Shown here piece after piece: positions 42,337 through 52,720 of a DNA stretch of 64,000 nucleotides (its first letter is position 1; each line of letters starts with the position of its first letter). A program made the translations under genes and the position numbers. The stretch is taken from positions 8,816,501 to 8,880,500 of the forward strand of contig OX463820.1 in assembly GCA_949825045.1 (NCBI GenBank), in the 5' to 3' direction. The DNA comes from Argyresthia goedartella (Eukaryota > Arthropoda > Insecta > Lepidoptera > Argyresthiidae). The notes beneath the pieces were generated by a model. The model was given only the letters and a program-made list of their open reading frames with translations, did no database searches and was not told the origin of the DNA.

Positions 42337-42548
42337 CGAAAATGCCGAAAAATAAAGTACTGACTAGGCAAGCTAGAAAAATGGTTTACGATGTGAACTG
42401 TTATATCAAAAAAGAGTCTGATGAAATACTGATGAAGAAGTCTGATGAAAAACTTAATTGTGGTTTAATTGTTACAAATTATTACTCAGCGGGAAGAAAA
42501 GAGTGTGCAGGACTATTACTACAAGTATCTATATTCACTAGGCCCTAG
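42337..42548 (+). pseudogene. N-terminal fragment of an IS630/Tc1-type transposase
   Basis: From ATG 42342 the reading MPKNKVLTRQARKMVYDVNC, then YIKKESDEI, KKSDEKLNCGLIVTNYYS and GRKECAGLLLQVS, resembles the HTH start of the transposase at 53473-53748 (MPKALRKEKRLDRQACEVI; RVSEASGISQRTVNKIL) in length and layout. The Sailor-type group shares a helix with AxG(V/I)S. It ends at 42546. No catalytic domain follows, so it is a truncated copy or a domain left in a MITE. Confidence 0.5.
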
Positions 42549-43358
42549 TGACTAGGGGCATTCTATGCTAGGGGGTTATTTATATATAGGTTTCAACCTT
42601 GATGTTAACAAATGTTGTCAATAGAGAGTACCTATAGTTTATTTGACACAAAGTCCATTATTTACATCGGCTAATATCCCAATCAACAAAATATCAAACA
42701 GAGAAAAAATAGAAGTGAAGAAAGTCCTGAACACTCATTCCTTCACACTAACCCTAAAAACGCACTTCGGAATTATGCCGCGACTGTACACATGCGCAGT
42801 AATCCCCGCCAGTTTCTCCGAGAGCTCTTTATTCGTGGCGCCGAGTGTACTACAGTGCTTTTGGTGAGAGCTGAAAAGTGTAAGAGACACATCTGGATGA
42901 TGCGTGTGAGTGCGAGCTCCGCAGCTTGAAGTGCCGCTTTCACTGTCACACGCATCGCTGCAATATAGTATGTATGACTGTAACACGGTTACCTTCTGCG
43001 TCACTATTCCTTTAAACAATCAAAGCCTTTCGAGATATTTCATTCTACATTTCCAGCATAGGTTTACAGAGGGAGAACGTAGTAGACAGGGCCATATAGA
43101 AACGTCCTCAACGCCCATGTCTTAAAATGGCTGGGGCTCTAAATCTAGCGCCCTTCAGACCAGAGATAGGAGCCGAACAGACCGTGTTGAATACAATGTA
43201 GTCTTTGAACATTTAATTTATGACTTACAGCTGCAACTGTTAATTTTGTGTGAAAATGGTTAAACGGAGTGATGATCAAAAGTCAGTTACCTATCTAATT
43301 TGATGCGATGCCTTTTGGAACCTACATGTTCAAAAAGAATGATGTAAGTACGAGTAGC
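42549..43358. other. Unassigned stretch, partly GC-richer
   Basis: 42760-42960 is GC-richer, with TACACATGCGCAGTAATC and GCTCCGCAGCTTGAAGTG. No exon, promoter or repeat could be established. Confidence 0.35.
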
Positions 43359-43402
43359 TCCAATAAAATAGAAAGAACAAATGTTCTTTCTATTTTATTG
43401 GA
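43359..43402. repeat. Perfect 44-bp palindrome
   Basis: Arms of 21 bp (43359-43379 and 43382-43402, exact reverse complements, core AATAGAAAGAACA) around AA. It has the same design as the palindrome at 39371: perfect arms, 2-nt centre. Confidence 0.95.
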
Positions 43403-43817
43403 AGATACATAAGACACAGCAAACAGATAGTAGTTTAAATTAATGCAAAGCGTATCACCAACCCATCATCGCACAGGAAGAAGATTTTAAATCGCTTCTA
43501 AAGATACAGTGCAATCCAGAACAGAGTTCACCAGATACATTTAATAAATTACGCAAAAGTACAAAGGTGGATTCCACGGGGAATCCCCTTCCTGTGGGAA
43601 TAAAGCCGTTCTCAACTGTTCTCAACAATGGTCGCGTGACCCTTATTGTTGTCTTATCTCAATAACAGAGCTTTTAAGTTGCGGTATAAGCGAGGGTTTA
43701 TTTATCCACTCAACCGTCCGGTAAGCAAAAGTGGATGGTGAAAATCTGGGTAGCAAAATTGTATAGTAACGTACAACTTTTCAGAGATGTGGTGTTTGGT
43801 GGTGCTCCCTAAACCTG
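43403..43817. other. Non-coding stretch
   Basis: No gene or repeat recognised. Confidence 0.35.
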
Positions 43818-43956
43818 AGGGCTCAAACAGACGAGCGGCACTTTCCCAACGGCAGATTGACTACAGGCGTCTGGGCCGCCACCCGCCGGCGGCAACCGCC
43901 CATGGCAACCGCCGACGCGATTTGCCGGCAACAAAGTGCCGCTCGTTTGAGCCCTA
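43818..43956. mobile_element. GC-rich fold-back MITE, about 139 bp
   Basis: Left arm AGGGCTCAAACAGACGAGCG and right arm (reversed) AGGGCTCAAACGAGCGGCAC pair over about 30 bp, continuing with CACTTT. The interior is very GC-rich (CCGCCGGCGGCAACCGCC), unlike its AT-rich surroundings. Confidence 0.85.
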
Positions 43957-44167
43957 ATATAAAGACGTAGAGTGGGTATTTTGTTATTTTGTTAAACATC
44001 ATACCATTGTACTTATATTTTACCTACCGCCTGGGGCGCTCAGGCGCAATATTATTAATATTAATGTCCATTACATACTCTACCTAGGTAATATATACAA
44101 TGCCCAGGGATTATATAGAATACCTACTTGGCCACCGACAATGTGTAAAATAAATTGATTTTACTAG

Positions 44168-44345
44168 AAAATCAGGGCAAAACACTGCGGTAGCTTAGCC
44201 CCCTTTATCCTTCGTGTTAGGTTGAACATGTAAGAACAACAAAAAACACTTCGTTTTCAGTATTTTTTGTGTTAGGTTGAACATGTAAGAACAACAAAAA
44301 GTATACTTATTTTTAAGGGTAAACCCTTCATCTAAGCTAGCGCAG
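44168..44345 (+). repeat. ATCACC repeat, rearranged copy with internal duplication
   Basis: AAATCAGGGCAAAACACTGC and GGTAGCTTAG join directly to CCCCCTTTATCCTTCGTG, so one side of the hairpin is lost. GTGTTAGGTTGAACATGTAA with AGAACAACAAAAA occurs twice (44214-44245, 44269-44300). It ends with an inverted piece (CCCTTCATCTAAGCTAGCGC). Confidence 0.78.
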
Positions 44346-45109
44346 TGGTTTACGCTTTTACATACATTACCGGCTGCGCATTGGGTATATAAACCTAGGC
44401 AAAGTATAAAATAACAATTATTTCATATATTACTGCACGTTTTAAGGCATTATATATATATTACCTAAGGATTATATATATACAGTAAAGTACAGGCAAA
44501 AGTATATCGAGCTTTAATATCCGCTTTTGCCAACATGCGATGTATAGTCAGAGCCCGTCTCACTCCAAAACTCATCATGAATGTTGGCTGTAATCAGATT
44601 ACGTTTCAATTAAATTGAACGTGAATAGCGCCCGCCATACGATAGTTCTGCCGTTGGACTGCGATCACTACACTCTTAGTTACTACTTTACCCGTACTTT
44701 GTACTTGTATTTGTGGTGTCATAAGTACGTAAATCGTACTACGACGGGCTAACTTACTTTGAACGCGTCTTCTCGAATCAGGCGCTCATCTCTACCAACG
44801 GATATGAAGTCACAAATCGAATATTATGTTCGTTTCAGCGAGATTATTTTATTTTGGCAATTCAGAAAACAGGTATAGTTTAGCTTTGGAGTAGGTACTT
44901 TCGTTAAGAGGTTTTGAAATGTCCCCAAAAATATGATATGATTTTATTTAAGCTCATTGAGTGACCACATCAAGTTTCATATCATATTTCTGGCTTAGAT
45001 ATTATTTTTGATTTTTCACAATGAACAAAAATCAGGCTATTATCACGGGTTTCAGTCGGACTCAACAGTACGATTACAAAGTAAGAGTAACTAAGAAAAA
45101 AAAGCTTAA
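44346..45109. other. Non-coding stretch
   Basis: No gene recognised; AT-rich with TATATATA runs near 44450-44480. Confidence 0.35.
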
Positions 45110-45427
45110 AAATCGGCCAAGTGCGGTTCGGACTCGTACTCTAAGGGTTGCGTAACATTGATTCATTCCATACCGAAATTCATTTGTCCGAACATTGTTT
45201 CGATACCAGATTGCGATTGCGAATCCGACGTCAAACCGATTGCCACCAGCGACTTTATGGGACCCGCGGAATTTGGATCGACTCTCTACTTAGTAGCACC
45301 GGAGAGCAGAGCCTCTCTGCAGAGCCCGCTGACGGAATGACGGACGGACGCATGGACAGACGGGCCAACAGTCAGACAGCGGAAGAGCGGAAGAGCAGGT
45401 GGCACCTTTTAGGTACGGAACCCTAAA
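45110..45427 (+). repeat. GGTACGGAACCCT repeat, copy with both ends
   Basis: The left end AAAAATCGGCCAAGTGCGG, TTCGGACTCG and AAGGGTTGCGTAAC, and the right end GACGGACGGACGCATGGACA and TTTTAGGTACGGAACCCT, are the classic ends of a very common lepidopteran repeat. The ends are partly inverted (AGGGTTGCGTAAC versus GGTACGGAACCCT). Open frames inside are chance. Confidence 0.75.
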
Positions 45428-45942
45428 AACCGCAGAACCACATAAATTTACCACGGCGGGTACTCATTTATTCTGTAATACCTACTCGTAATTAAAAGTT
45501 TAAAGCAATTATTGAAGCATGTGTGTGAGTGTGAATTAAATCCAGATTAATTGCAGCACTTAAACATTCAACGACTCGGAATGCTCAATGTAATTATACT
45601 ACTTACCGATCATTGTCATGCATCACAATATTTATTTAATTAACGGGTGTCATTTTGCAGAATGTTCTCGTACAGTTACATCATTATATAAGTCGCGGCA
45701 CGTTTCTGTGTCTGAGTGCCGCGTGGAGGACGTATCCTCTCTTTCTCACATAGGGTGCTTATTTCACTATTCGGAGACTATTGGGCTGCACTAAGCTAAA
45801 AACAAGAAACCGCAATTTTTTTGTTTATTTTTTGCACCGTTGGATTCTTCATCAAAAGGCGCATATTTCTGCATACAAAAAATACCTTTTGGTTGTAAAG
45901 TTGTAGGTAGAAAAAGGTTTCATTTCTCTTCCTAATTTAGTT
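45428..45942. other. Non-coding stretch
   Basis: No gene or repeat recognised. Confidence 0.35.
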
Positions 45943-46040
45943 TGCTGGAAGAGATCTCTTATTAGAGATAAGCTCGCCTTTGTACACTATTTTTATGTAA
46001 GTCTTGTTTGTACATTATTTGTGCGCAATAAATAAATTAT
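45943..46040 (+). mobile_element. LINE 3' UTR fragment with AATAAATAAATTATGAAA tail
   Basis: TTTGCTGGAAGAGATCTCTT, ATTAGAGATAAGCTCGCCTT and TGTACA parallel 22376-22425. The coding part is absent. Confidence 0.78.
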
Positions 46041-46089
46041 GAAAAAGGTCAAGAAGGTATCTCAAATAATGTCATCAAACTATGACGTC

Positions 46090-46171
46090 TAACCACAAAA
46101 AAATAAACTCCTGTTGTATAGGATTTGACGTTTGTGTTGAGGTTAAATGATGTGTATTTTTTTTGTAGTTA
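46090..46171. mobile_element. TTACCAC-type MITE, short copy
   Basis: Inverted ends TAACCACAAAAAAATA and TATTTTTTTTGTAGTTA. The core GGATTTGACGTTTGTGTTGA then GGTTAAATG is shared with the element inside the Helitron at 26402-26516. Confidence 0.75.
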
Positions 46172-47731
46172 CACGATGAGTACCAACGCTAGAACCAAGC
46201 ATCTAGCAGACAAATTTAAAATCTTGTTTTTGGTTGTGTAAGTAAACGTTTTTGGCTTTTCTACAAAATATTGCAAAATGTCGACTTGTAGATAACTCGT
46301 GTAACTCGACCTAACTCACCACGTGAACTCCCACGCTCTGAACAGGGTTTGGCATTTGTTTTTCAAGGAAATAAAAAACAGGAGCTGTTTGAAAAGATTT
46401 CATTATCAGCACCTACTAGACTTTTCTTTAGACACACGTTACAGAAATTATACATTTCAGCATCTTCAGTATGAGACTCGAGCATCTTTCAATAAACCGT
46501 AAACTGTCTCGATGCGCCCTCTCCACCGAACGAAGAGCTCTTAGAGTCCGCAAATTGTAAAGTGACCCGTAATTCGATCTGTTCTGGAACTGGTTCTGCC
46601 GAGCCTATTGAGGAGTAAAATGCCTGCGGTTGCAATCTTGTTCCATCTAACTGAGTTGCGCACGCGACGCAGTTTGTGAGGGCAACAAGGATATTAAATG
46701 CGGCGGGAGTATTTAATGTGGATACTGCGCTGGAGAGTTTCACTGTGTGCTTTAAGTATTTGATGCTGGCCACCGAGAGAATGAATATCAATTTGAAGAT
46801 AACTATATTGCTATTCAAATGACTACATTACTTAGGTACTTAGGTACTTGATCTCAGGTTTACAAATGGTCTTAAGTTTGGATTGATGTCAGCCCATTGC
46901 TGCCATAGATCAAATTTAAACGATGTTTTTTTACTGAGTTGTTTAATGTAACATACAATTGGATAGAGCGTTGCAGCGGATGTGACAGAAACATGTAGAC
47001 AGAATTCAGATGTTTTACTTACTTACAGATGTGCATCCACATATGTGCATTAAACAAAAATTGCTCTCCTAATCAAAAGAACGAAGTAAAGCAAAACGCG
47101 GTAGTTGTATAACAAACCACGAAAATTCAACAGACAATTGCTGCAGAGCTAGCCGGATTGTAAATCATAATGTGCTCTAATCCAGGTTATATTTGAGTAA
47201 TGGTGTCTGTCCACATTCCACATTTATATGCAGCCACAGCTTATGTACCTAACTACATAGAACAGTTTATGAAAATAAGGACTCTTTATCAGGAAAAGTT
47301 AGTCTACCAAGTACTATCCTCGAATCTTAAATCTCTTCTGAATCAATGCAGTAAAGTGTTCTTCAGTCCGTCCTTCCGTCGTCGTCTGTCACACAGGTTT
47401 TACAGCCAAACGGTTAAAGCAAGAGTAGACTTCGAGTTTGGTCCCATTTTTTTTATTAGAATTTGGTCCAGTAGTTTATAAATTGTAAAAATACTGCAAA
47501 ACATATTATTATTACGTCGTCCATGTAAACGAAAGTACGTTTTTTTCTTGACTCCTGGAACAGACTGTGGAGCGCTTCGGTTTACCGATAAGTGCAGATT
47601 AGTTTACAGAGGAACAAATTTCACTTTGTATTCATTCTGGGCAGCCTTGGTCTACACCCTGCCTGGCTGTATCCTTTATTCGAATATTTATTAATATCAT
47701 ATCATTCCTACCTTCATCATAGAAATCTTTC
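46172..47731. other. Long unassigned stretch
   Basis: A minus-strand open frame of 109 codons (46489-46818) starts with a hydrophobic segment and continues with TLQFADSKSSSFGGEG. After a stop at 46486-46488 the same frame goes on to CxxC-like NFCNVCLKKS near 46430. I do not recognise it and cannot tell a decayed gene from chance. A 93-codon plus-strand frame at 47200-47481 has no motif. Confidence 0.35.
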
Positions 47732-48063
47732 GGCATCAAATTTAATGATCACCAAAATATTTTTTTCCTACCCAAAATGGATAAAACACCAAAAGTTGCA
47801 AAAAATATCAGGGCAAAATACTGCGGTAGCTTAGGTGAAGGGTAAAGGGGGTGAGCAAAGCGAAGCCCCCTTTATCCTTCGTGTTAGGTTGAACATGTAA
47901 GAACAACAAAAAATATTTAAAACATAAACTTAAAAACATAAAAAGAAGTTTGGTGATCATTTATCCAAACACAATTTGGTGGACATTTATCCATTCTGGC
48001 AGTCATTTCGAATTTATTGGTAGTAAAATAGGTGCGTTTTTGGTAATCGTTTAAACATAAGCC
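47732..48063 (+). mobile_element. ATCACC repeat, complete copy with perfect 9-bp duplication
   Basis: AAATCTTTC occurs at 47723-47731 and 48064-48072, directly flanking a 332-bp element from GGCATCAAATTTAATGATCA to CGTTTAAACATAAGCC. All family features are present: two direct left GATCACCAAA-type motifs (one reduced), the hairpin AAAGGGGGTGAGCAAAGC, and inverted motifs on the right. Confidence 0.88.
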
Positions 48064-48072
48064 AAATCTTTC

Positions 48073-48711
48073 TTGCTTAACACACACAAGTTTCTCCCCC
48101 TCCATGTGACTATCTAGTTTTGTCCTGCAGAGGCCGCGTTGCACATTGCAGCCAGATTGGCATCCATTGTCCGGTTAATATTACAGAAGCACGATCTGAC
48201 TTATGGACCGTCCAATAAGCGAGATACTTAGGCCGATAGGATAATGTGCAGGATAGCCAGCCACTTTGCCAAGTATCAGATGCATAGTCTTGGGTCTGTA
48301 GACTGCCTAATGACAATGATGTTGGTTTCTGATTTCCAAGGTGTGGACAAGCATTAGTATTTTACGATATTTTCAGCACAAAGCCTGGTTAACATTATGA
48401 GGTAAGCTAATTCAAACAGAGGTTTTATCGTTCCATGTTGGGTTTTTTTTTCTCTTTATTTGGTTCACTAACAATTTGAACATTGATTACTTACATAAAT
48501 AGGACTAAGGAGTAAACAGACCTCAATGCACAAATTTATTACAAGTGAACACCACATTCGTTGTGTGTTTGTGTTAAAATTACGAGTATCTATATTAAAC
48601 TAGCAAACTATAGTAATATTTAGATTTTGTAAAGACAAAATATGAAAGTAAAATAAAATGTGGATGTTGGCAACGGATTATACCTATACAAAATTTGTAT
48701 TTTGAGATACA
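48073..48711. other. Unassigned stretch
   Basis: A 68-codon minus-strand frame at 48110-48316 has Trp-rich sequence (DTWQSGWLSC, YLAYWTVH) but no recognised family. Confidence 0.35.
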
Positions 48712-49035
48712 TATCAATCAATCAATCAAATCAGCCCACATTTACCCACTGCTGGGTATAGGCCTCCTCTTTACCATCTACTCCTGTCCTGTGCCTCCCG
48801 CAGCCACTGCTTGCAAGCTATGGCGATGATATCGTCCGTCCATCTGGCTGGTGGTCTGCCCACTAGATGCCTTACTGTTCTGAGTAGCGACTCTGTTACC
48901 GCCTTGGTGCACCTCCCGTCATCTCTCCTTGCCAAGTGTCCCGCCCACCCCATTTCAATCTCATAATTCGCTTGCCGACATCGACGACCTTAGTACGACG
49001 TCTTATCTCCGTATTACGGCTACGACCGTGAAGCC
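48712..49035 (-). pseudogene. RTE-type LINE C-terminal end with ATTG tail
   Basis: The minus strand reads GKRIMRLKWG (49000-48960), then after a frameshift WAGHLARRDDGRCTKAVTE, LVGRPPARWTDDI and REAQDRSRWR, which is the C-terminal signature of RTE-clade LINE ORF2 proteins in insects. The 3' end is ATTTGATTGATTGATTG (48712-48730 reversed), the usual short-repeat tail. 5'-truncated. Confidence 0.83.
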
Positions 49036-49975
49036 TTTGAAGATATGATATATTAATAATAAAGGAGAGAGGCAGAGTTTGCATACTGATCTTACTCATG
49101 TTAATAAGGTACTTGTATGTTTTATTTGTCTATGTCAATCTGAAACTTTTTTAAACATTAGACTCCACCCTGAGTCCCCAAAAGTAACAAATTCGCCTCT
49201 TTACTCGTAGATTTCTTCCATTATTCGTATTTATTAGCTCGATGTTGGCAATTTAATTCATTTTCGGCTTCAATAAAACAGCCATTAGGCTGTTCAGCAT
49301 GAAAGCGGCCTTTGCTCAAATATTCCCGAGCTGATATTTATAATAAGCTGCGACTTAAAGTGGATACCATTGAATGGCCCGGTGGAATATTATAAATTAA
49401 ATTATTCCGATGTCAAGATATTGCTCCGTTTGCCGCCGCCAGCTTCGTTGTCCTCGAGTATTTATTATTTTGCTCGGAATAGCTAAGAGAATATTAACAA
49501 TGATACCTTTAGGTTTTCTATTGTTTTGCATAGACCATAATACATAACCACAGATTAACGAAACTCTTTGTCTCTGTAGGAGTAGTTTTTTGTCAGAAAA
49601 ACTTTTCTTACGTGTTTCGTTGCGTCTGTCTGTACGCACGCACTAACTAGATGTAGAGTACAATCCTTATTATCATGGACGCTGATATCAATTTAGATCA
49701 ACAATTCTACGGTCTGATGTGTAACTGACTGTACGTATAATGGAACCTCGTCTAATTCCCACACTCTCATTAACAGTTCGGTAGTTAACGTTAGTTGTCA
49801 GGGTTCCGTACCCGATGGTTGTTTACTAAAACAACATGTAGTTTAACAACAAGCATCTACAAGGAACGACGGTTAACTAGTATTAGTAAAGACAGGTATA
49901 CTGTGTTGGGTAAAAGGATATATATGTTCGTATAGTATCTACAAGCTCAGATATATCACTTTCTAAAATTTACAT
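49036..49975. other. Unassigned stretch
   Basis: No repeats recognised between 49130 and 49780. This low-repeat block could hold conserved non-coding DNA, but I cannot test that. A scrap CAGGGTTCCGTACCCG at 49799 belongs to the GGTACGGAACCCT family. Confidence 0.35.
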
Positions 49976-50247
49976 TACATAGCGTCACGCCATTTCCCAT
50001 ACGGGGTAGCAGAGGCACAATTGTGCCCACTTTGAGCCAGTTATTCGATGCTCCATTTTGGGTGACGGGGGGCTAGCCCATCGCCGCAGCTATGTAGTAA
50101 TGAAGTCACGATGTTTTCCATCACCGTTAGAACGTCCATAAAATGTGCTTAAGATAAATTTATTATCTCATTGGTACATGGTCAGGTATCGAACCTGCGT
50201 CTCCTGTGTGAGAAGCAAGCGTGAAACCCATTAGACCACGGATTCTA
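49976..50247 (-). mobile_element. SINE-A, minus strand, complete with tRNA-like head
   Basis: The head at the right end reads on the minus strand GAATCCGTGGTCTAATGGGT (A-box TGGTCTAATGG) and has B box GGTTCGATACC (50185-50195). The body has CATAGCGTCACGCCATTTCC, GGGGTAGCAGAGGCACAATT and GATGTTTTCCATCACCGTTA. This is the best preserved of the SINE-A heads here. Confidence 0.9.
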
Positions 50248-50665
50248 AAGTTTAATCATTATTTCACCTTGAAGTACTCCACGATCATATTTTTTACAAA
50301 AAGATTTAAGGAATCTGTCTGATATTGCCTTGATTAGGTTTGAGGTGGACCCATGGGACATGATGGAACAAGGGTCTAGCACGGTACGGAACCTCGTTAG
50401 GTCGGTAGCACGACTCGCACTTGATTATTCTTTTACTTCGCATTAATTACCAAACATTAAACACGTTAAGTTTGGCTGGTAACTGTTAGCTCACTAACGT
50501 ATGTACGTAAATATGAGTAAGTAACCTGCCCGCCCTCCATGCTATTTGAAATAAGAATCACGGGAATGAGAATTCTGGTTTACGTGTTATTGGAAGATTA
50601 TAGATGGAAACGGAATGGCTTCGACGTATGATTGTTTCAAGTTAAAAAAAAAATAAGGAAGAGGA
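50248..50665. other. Non-coding stretch
   Basis: No gene or repeat recognised. Confidence 0.35.
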
Positions 50666-50898
50666 AGAGTGACCCCGCCTACGAAGCCAAGGGTCCCGGA
50701 TTCGAGTCCCAGTGGGGGCAAATATTTATTTGACTAGAACGAAGTTTGTACCCTAGTCATGGTTGTTTATCTATCTAAGTATAATATTTATCTATATAAG
50801 TATGTGTATCGTTGTCTAGTACCCAAGATACAGGGAATTCTAGTTTGGGGCTAGATCAATGTGTGTAAATAGTGTCCAAGGTATTATTATTATTATTT
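50666..50898 (+). mobile_element. SINE-B, plus strand, head-truncated
   Basis: It starts inside the tRNA-like head (GAGTGACCCCGCCTACGAAG), keeps the B box GATTCGAGTCC and the body, and ends in a short (ATT)n. The A box is missing. Confidence 0.88.
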
Positions 50899-51061
50899 TA
50901 AAGCGAGACTAAGAACATAATTTTGAATTAATCCTAAAATTTTAAACTAGCTGTTTCAAATTATACGGCATGTTTATCTGTTTTATTAGCAAAGGCAATT
51001 CAAACAACGAATTAAATATATAGTTGGCTTTCACTCATACAGTAACTGGTTCCCGTGGGCT

Positions 51062-51502
51062 TATTGATGAAGAAAGTGTGGAAGTAGTCTCAATGTCTTC
51101 GTTTGACCTTGGAGACACATAAGTTCGATTGTGGCACTCTTGATAATGGTCGAGTATTGCCAGCAAAAAACAAAACGTTTTTCTATTTATATCAGTAACC
51201 GTTGGGATTGCGAAAAATACGTTTAAAATAACAAAATTGCTCGTTATAATGTTAATATTTTGCATGAGAAATTGACTGCCCTACGTAAAAAGGTTCTTAT
51301 GTTTTCTCTGTATTTTCTGTGCAGAATCTGTGTAGCTACATTTATTATTCTAAATAGTTATAGATAGGAAAACGATTTGTTTTTGCTGGCAATACCCGAC
51401 CGCATTTTTTTAAGAGAGCCACCATCTAACTAAATTATGTTTCTCCACGGACAAACAAAAATATTGAGACTACTTCCACACTTCCTGCATCAAGGAGACT
51501 AC
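51062..51502. mobile_element. Fold-back element with arms of about 120 bp
   Basis: Outer arms AGTGTGGAAGTAGTCTCAAT (near 51074) and ATTGAGACTACTTCCACACT (near 51464), and inner arms GAGTATTGCCAGCAAAAAAC (near 51152) and TTTTTGCTGGCAATACCCG (near 51380), are inverted. The stretches between them also pair loosely. The central loop is about 180 bp. No ORF of interest. Confidence 0.83.
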
Positions 51503-52314
51503 CGATGGACATTGCAAAGCCAACTTATACCTCAGATACTTCAAACGTAAATAATTACTTGAAACGCACACAATTTTGTACTGTCAATTTTTTTATTTTT
51601 AACGCATAGTTGCCTTAGCTGAACGCATAGCGATTCATAGATAAAAATGTATAGTAGTAGCGATTCGGCTATTACTTATATAGAGGGATACTGGCGCTAA
51701 AGAGGACCTGGTTCACCACTCTGCCAAACCGAGTATTTTCCACGACCCATCCCTAGCTCAGTGGAGCTAGGCAACATAAATTAATGTTACAGATGTAGTG
51801 AATAATCCTTTCCTATCGGCAAAACTCGGAACAACGATAAAACCCGAATGGTGCCGATGTGTCTATGAATTACTGTATTATTAAATTACGTGTAGGTATC
51901 AAATAAATCGCATACTTTATTTATCAATGTCAAATGTCAAATTGCCCGTTTGACGTATATTACACTGAGATGTTAAAACCACCACGATTCTATCATATAA
52001 AGAATTCGTTAGGTAAACAAAAATATAACTAGTTACTGAGGACGTTTTATTTCAAAAAAACCGCACTGATAAAAACCAAATTCCGGTTGGGATGATCTAA
52101 TGATTCTATAAGGATTGGAACCCCAAAAGTCTAACTATAAGTCAAAACTACAGTAGGATTTTGCAGACCTTTTTTATAACAATAAAAAAGGTTTTTGTAA
52201 TTAATTAAAAATACTATGACATAACAAAAAAGACACCTCAACATAAAACAAAACAAACCAGCAGAGAAATTAATATAAATAAATATGATTTTCTGATTGG
52301 ATGAACGACTTCGA

Positions 52315-52716
52315 TTATGACAGCGGGATAAGAGGAGGAGGAGCGGGGTGGACAGTGTGATGCGAAACAATACTTCCAACTTCCATATCACAGTCAGAAT
52401 CAGAACTATTTTCTGGTGTATCATCGTCAGAGTTTTCATGAACGGTGATTACAAAACTAGCCATATAATTTTCCAACTCAGGTTCGTGTTTCCGGTACTC
52501 GTTTTCGCATTTGATGGCGTGGTCACATGCTTTGGCCCAAACATCGGAACCAATCATATTAACCTTTTCCTGTACTAATTGTTTCACAGTAGTCATATTC
52601 ATACTGATGTTTCTTTTGGATACGTATCCCTTTATTTGAGACCATATGTTTTCAATCGGATTGAAATCAGGATGATATGGTGGCAATCTTAGTACGTTGT
52701 GTCCATATTCGTTCAT
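52315..52716 (-). pseudogene. Transposase C-terminal part with catalytic Glu (DD82E-like)
   Basis: The reading NEYGHNVLRLPPYHPDFNPI then ENIW gives the third catalytic residue (Glu, residue 22 here) in the HPxxNPIE motif typical of IS630/Tc1-type enzymes. It continues with WSQIKGYVSKRN and KLVQEKVNMIG-like helices, then an acidic, Ser-rich tail (SDDDTPENSSDSDCDMEV) and a Pro-rich end. The stop lies at 52315-52317. About 525 bp of non-coding DNA follow to the left terminus. Confidence 0.87.
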
Positions 52717-52720
52717 AAGT

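Noticed and set aside
46489..46818. Secreted protein with signal peptide
   Set aside because: The hydrophobic start is suggestive, but the frame breaks soon after and no splice signals or family match support a gene.
50183..50247. Possible functional tRNA gene on the minus strand
   Set aside because: Same SINE-A head as at 37992-38270, attached to the SINE body.
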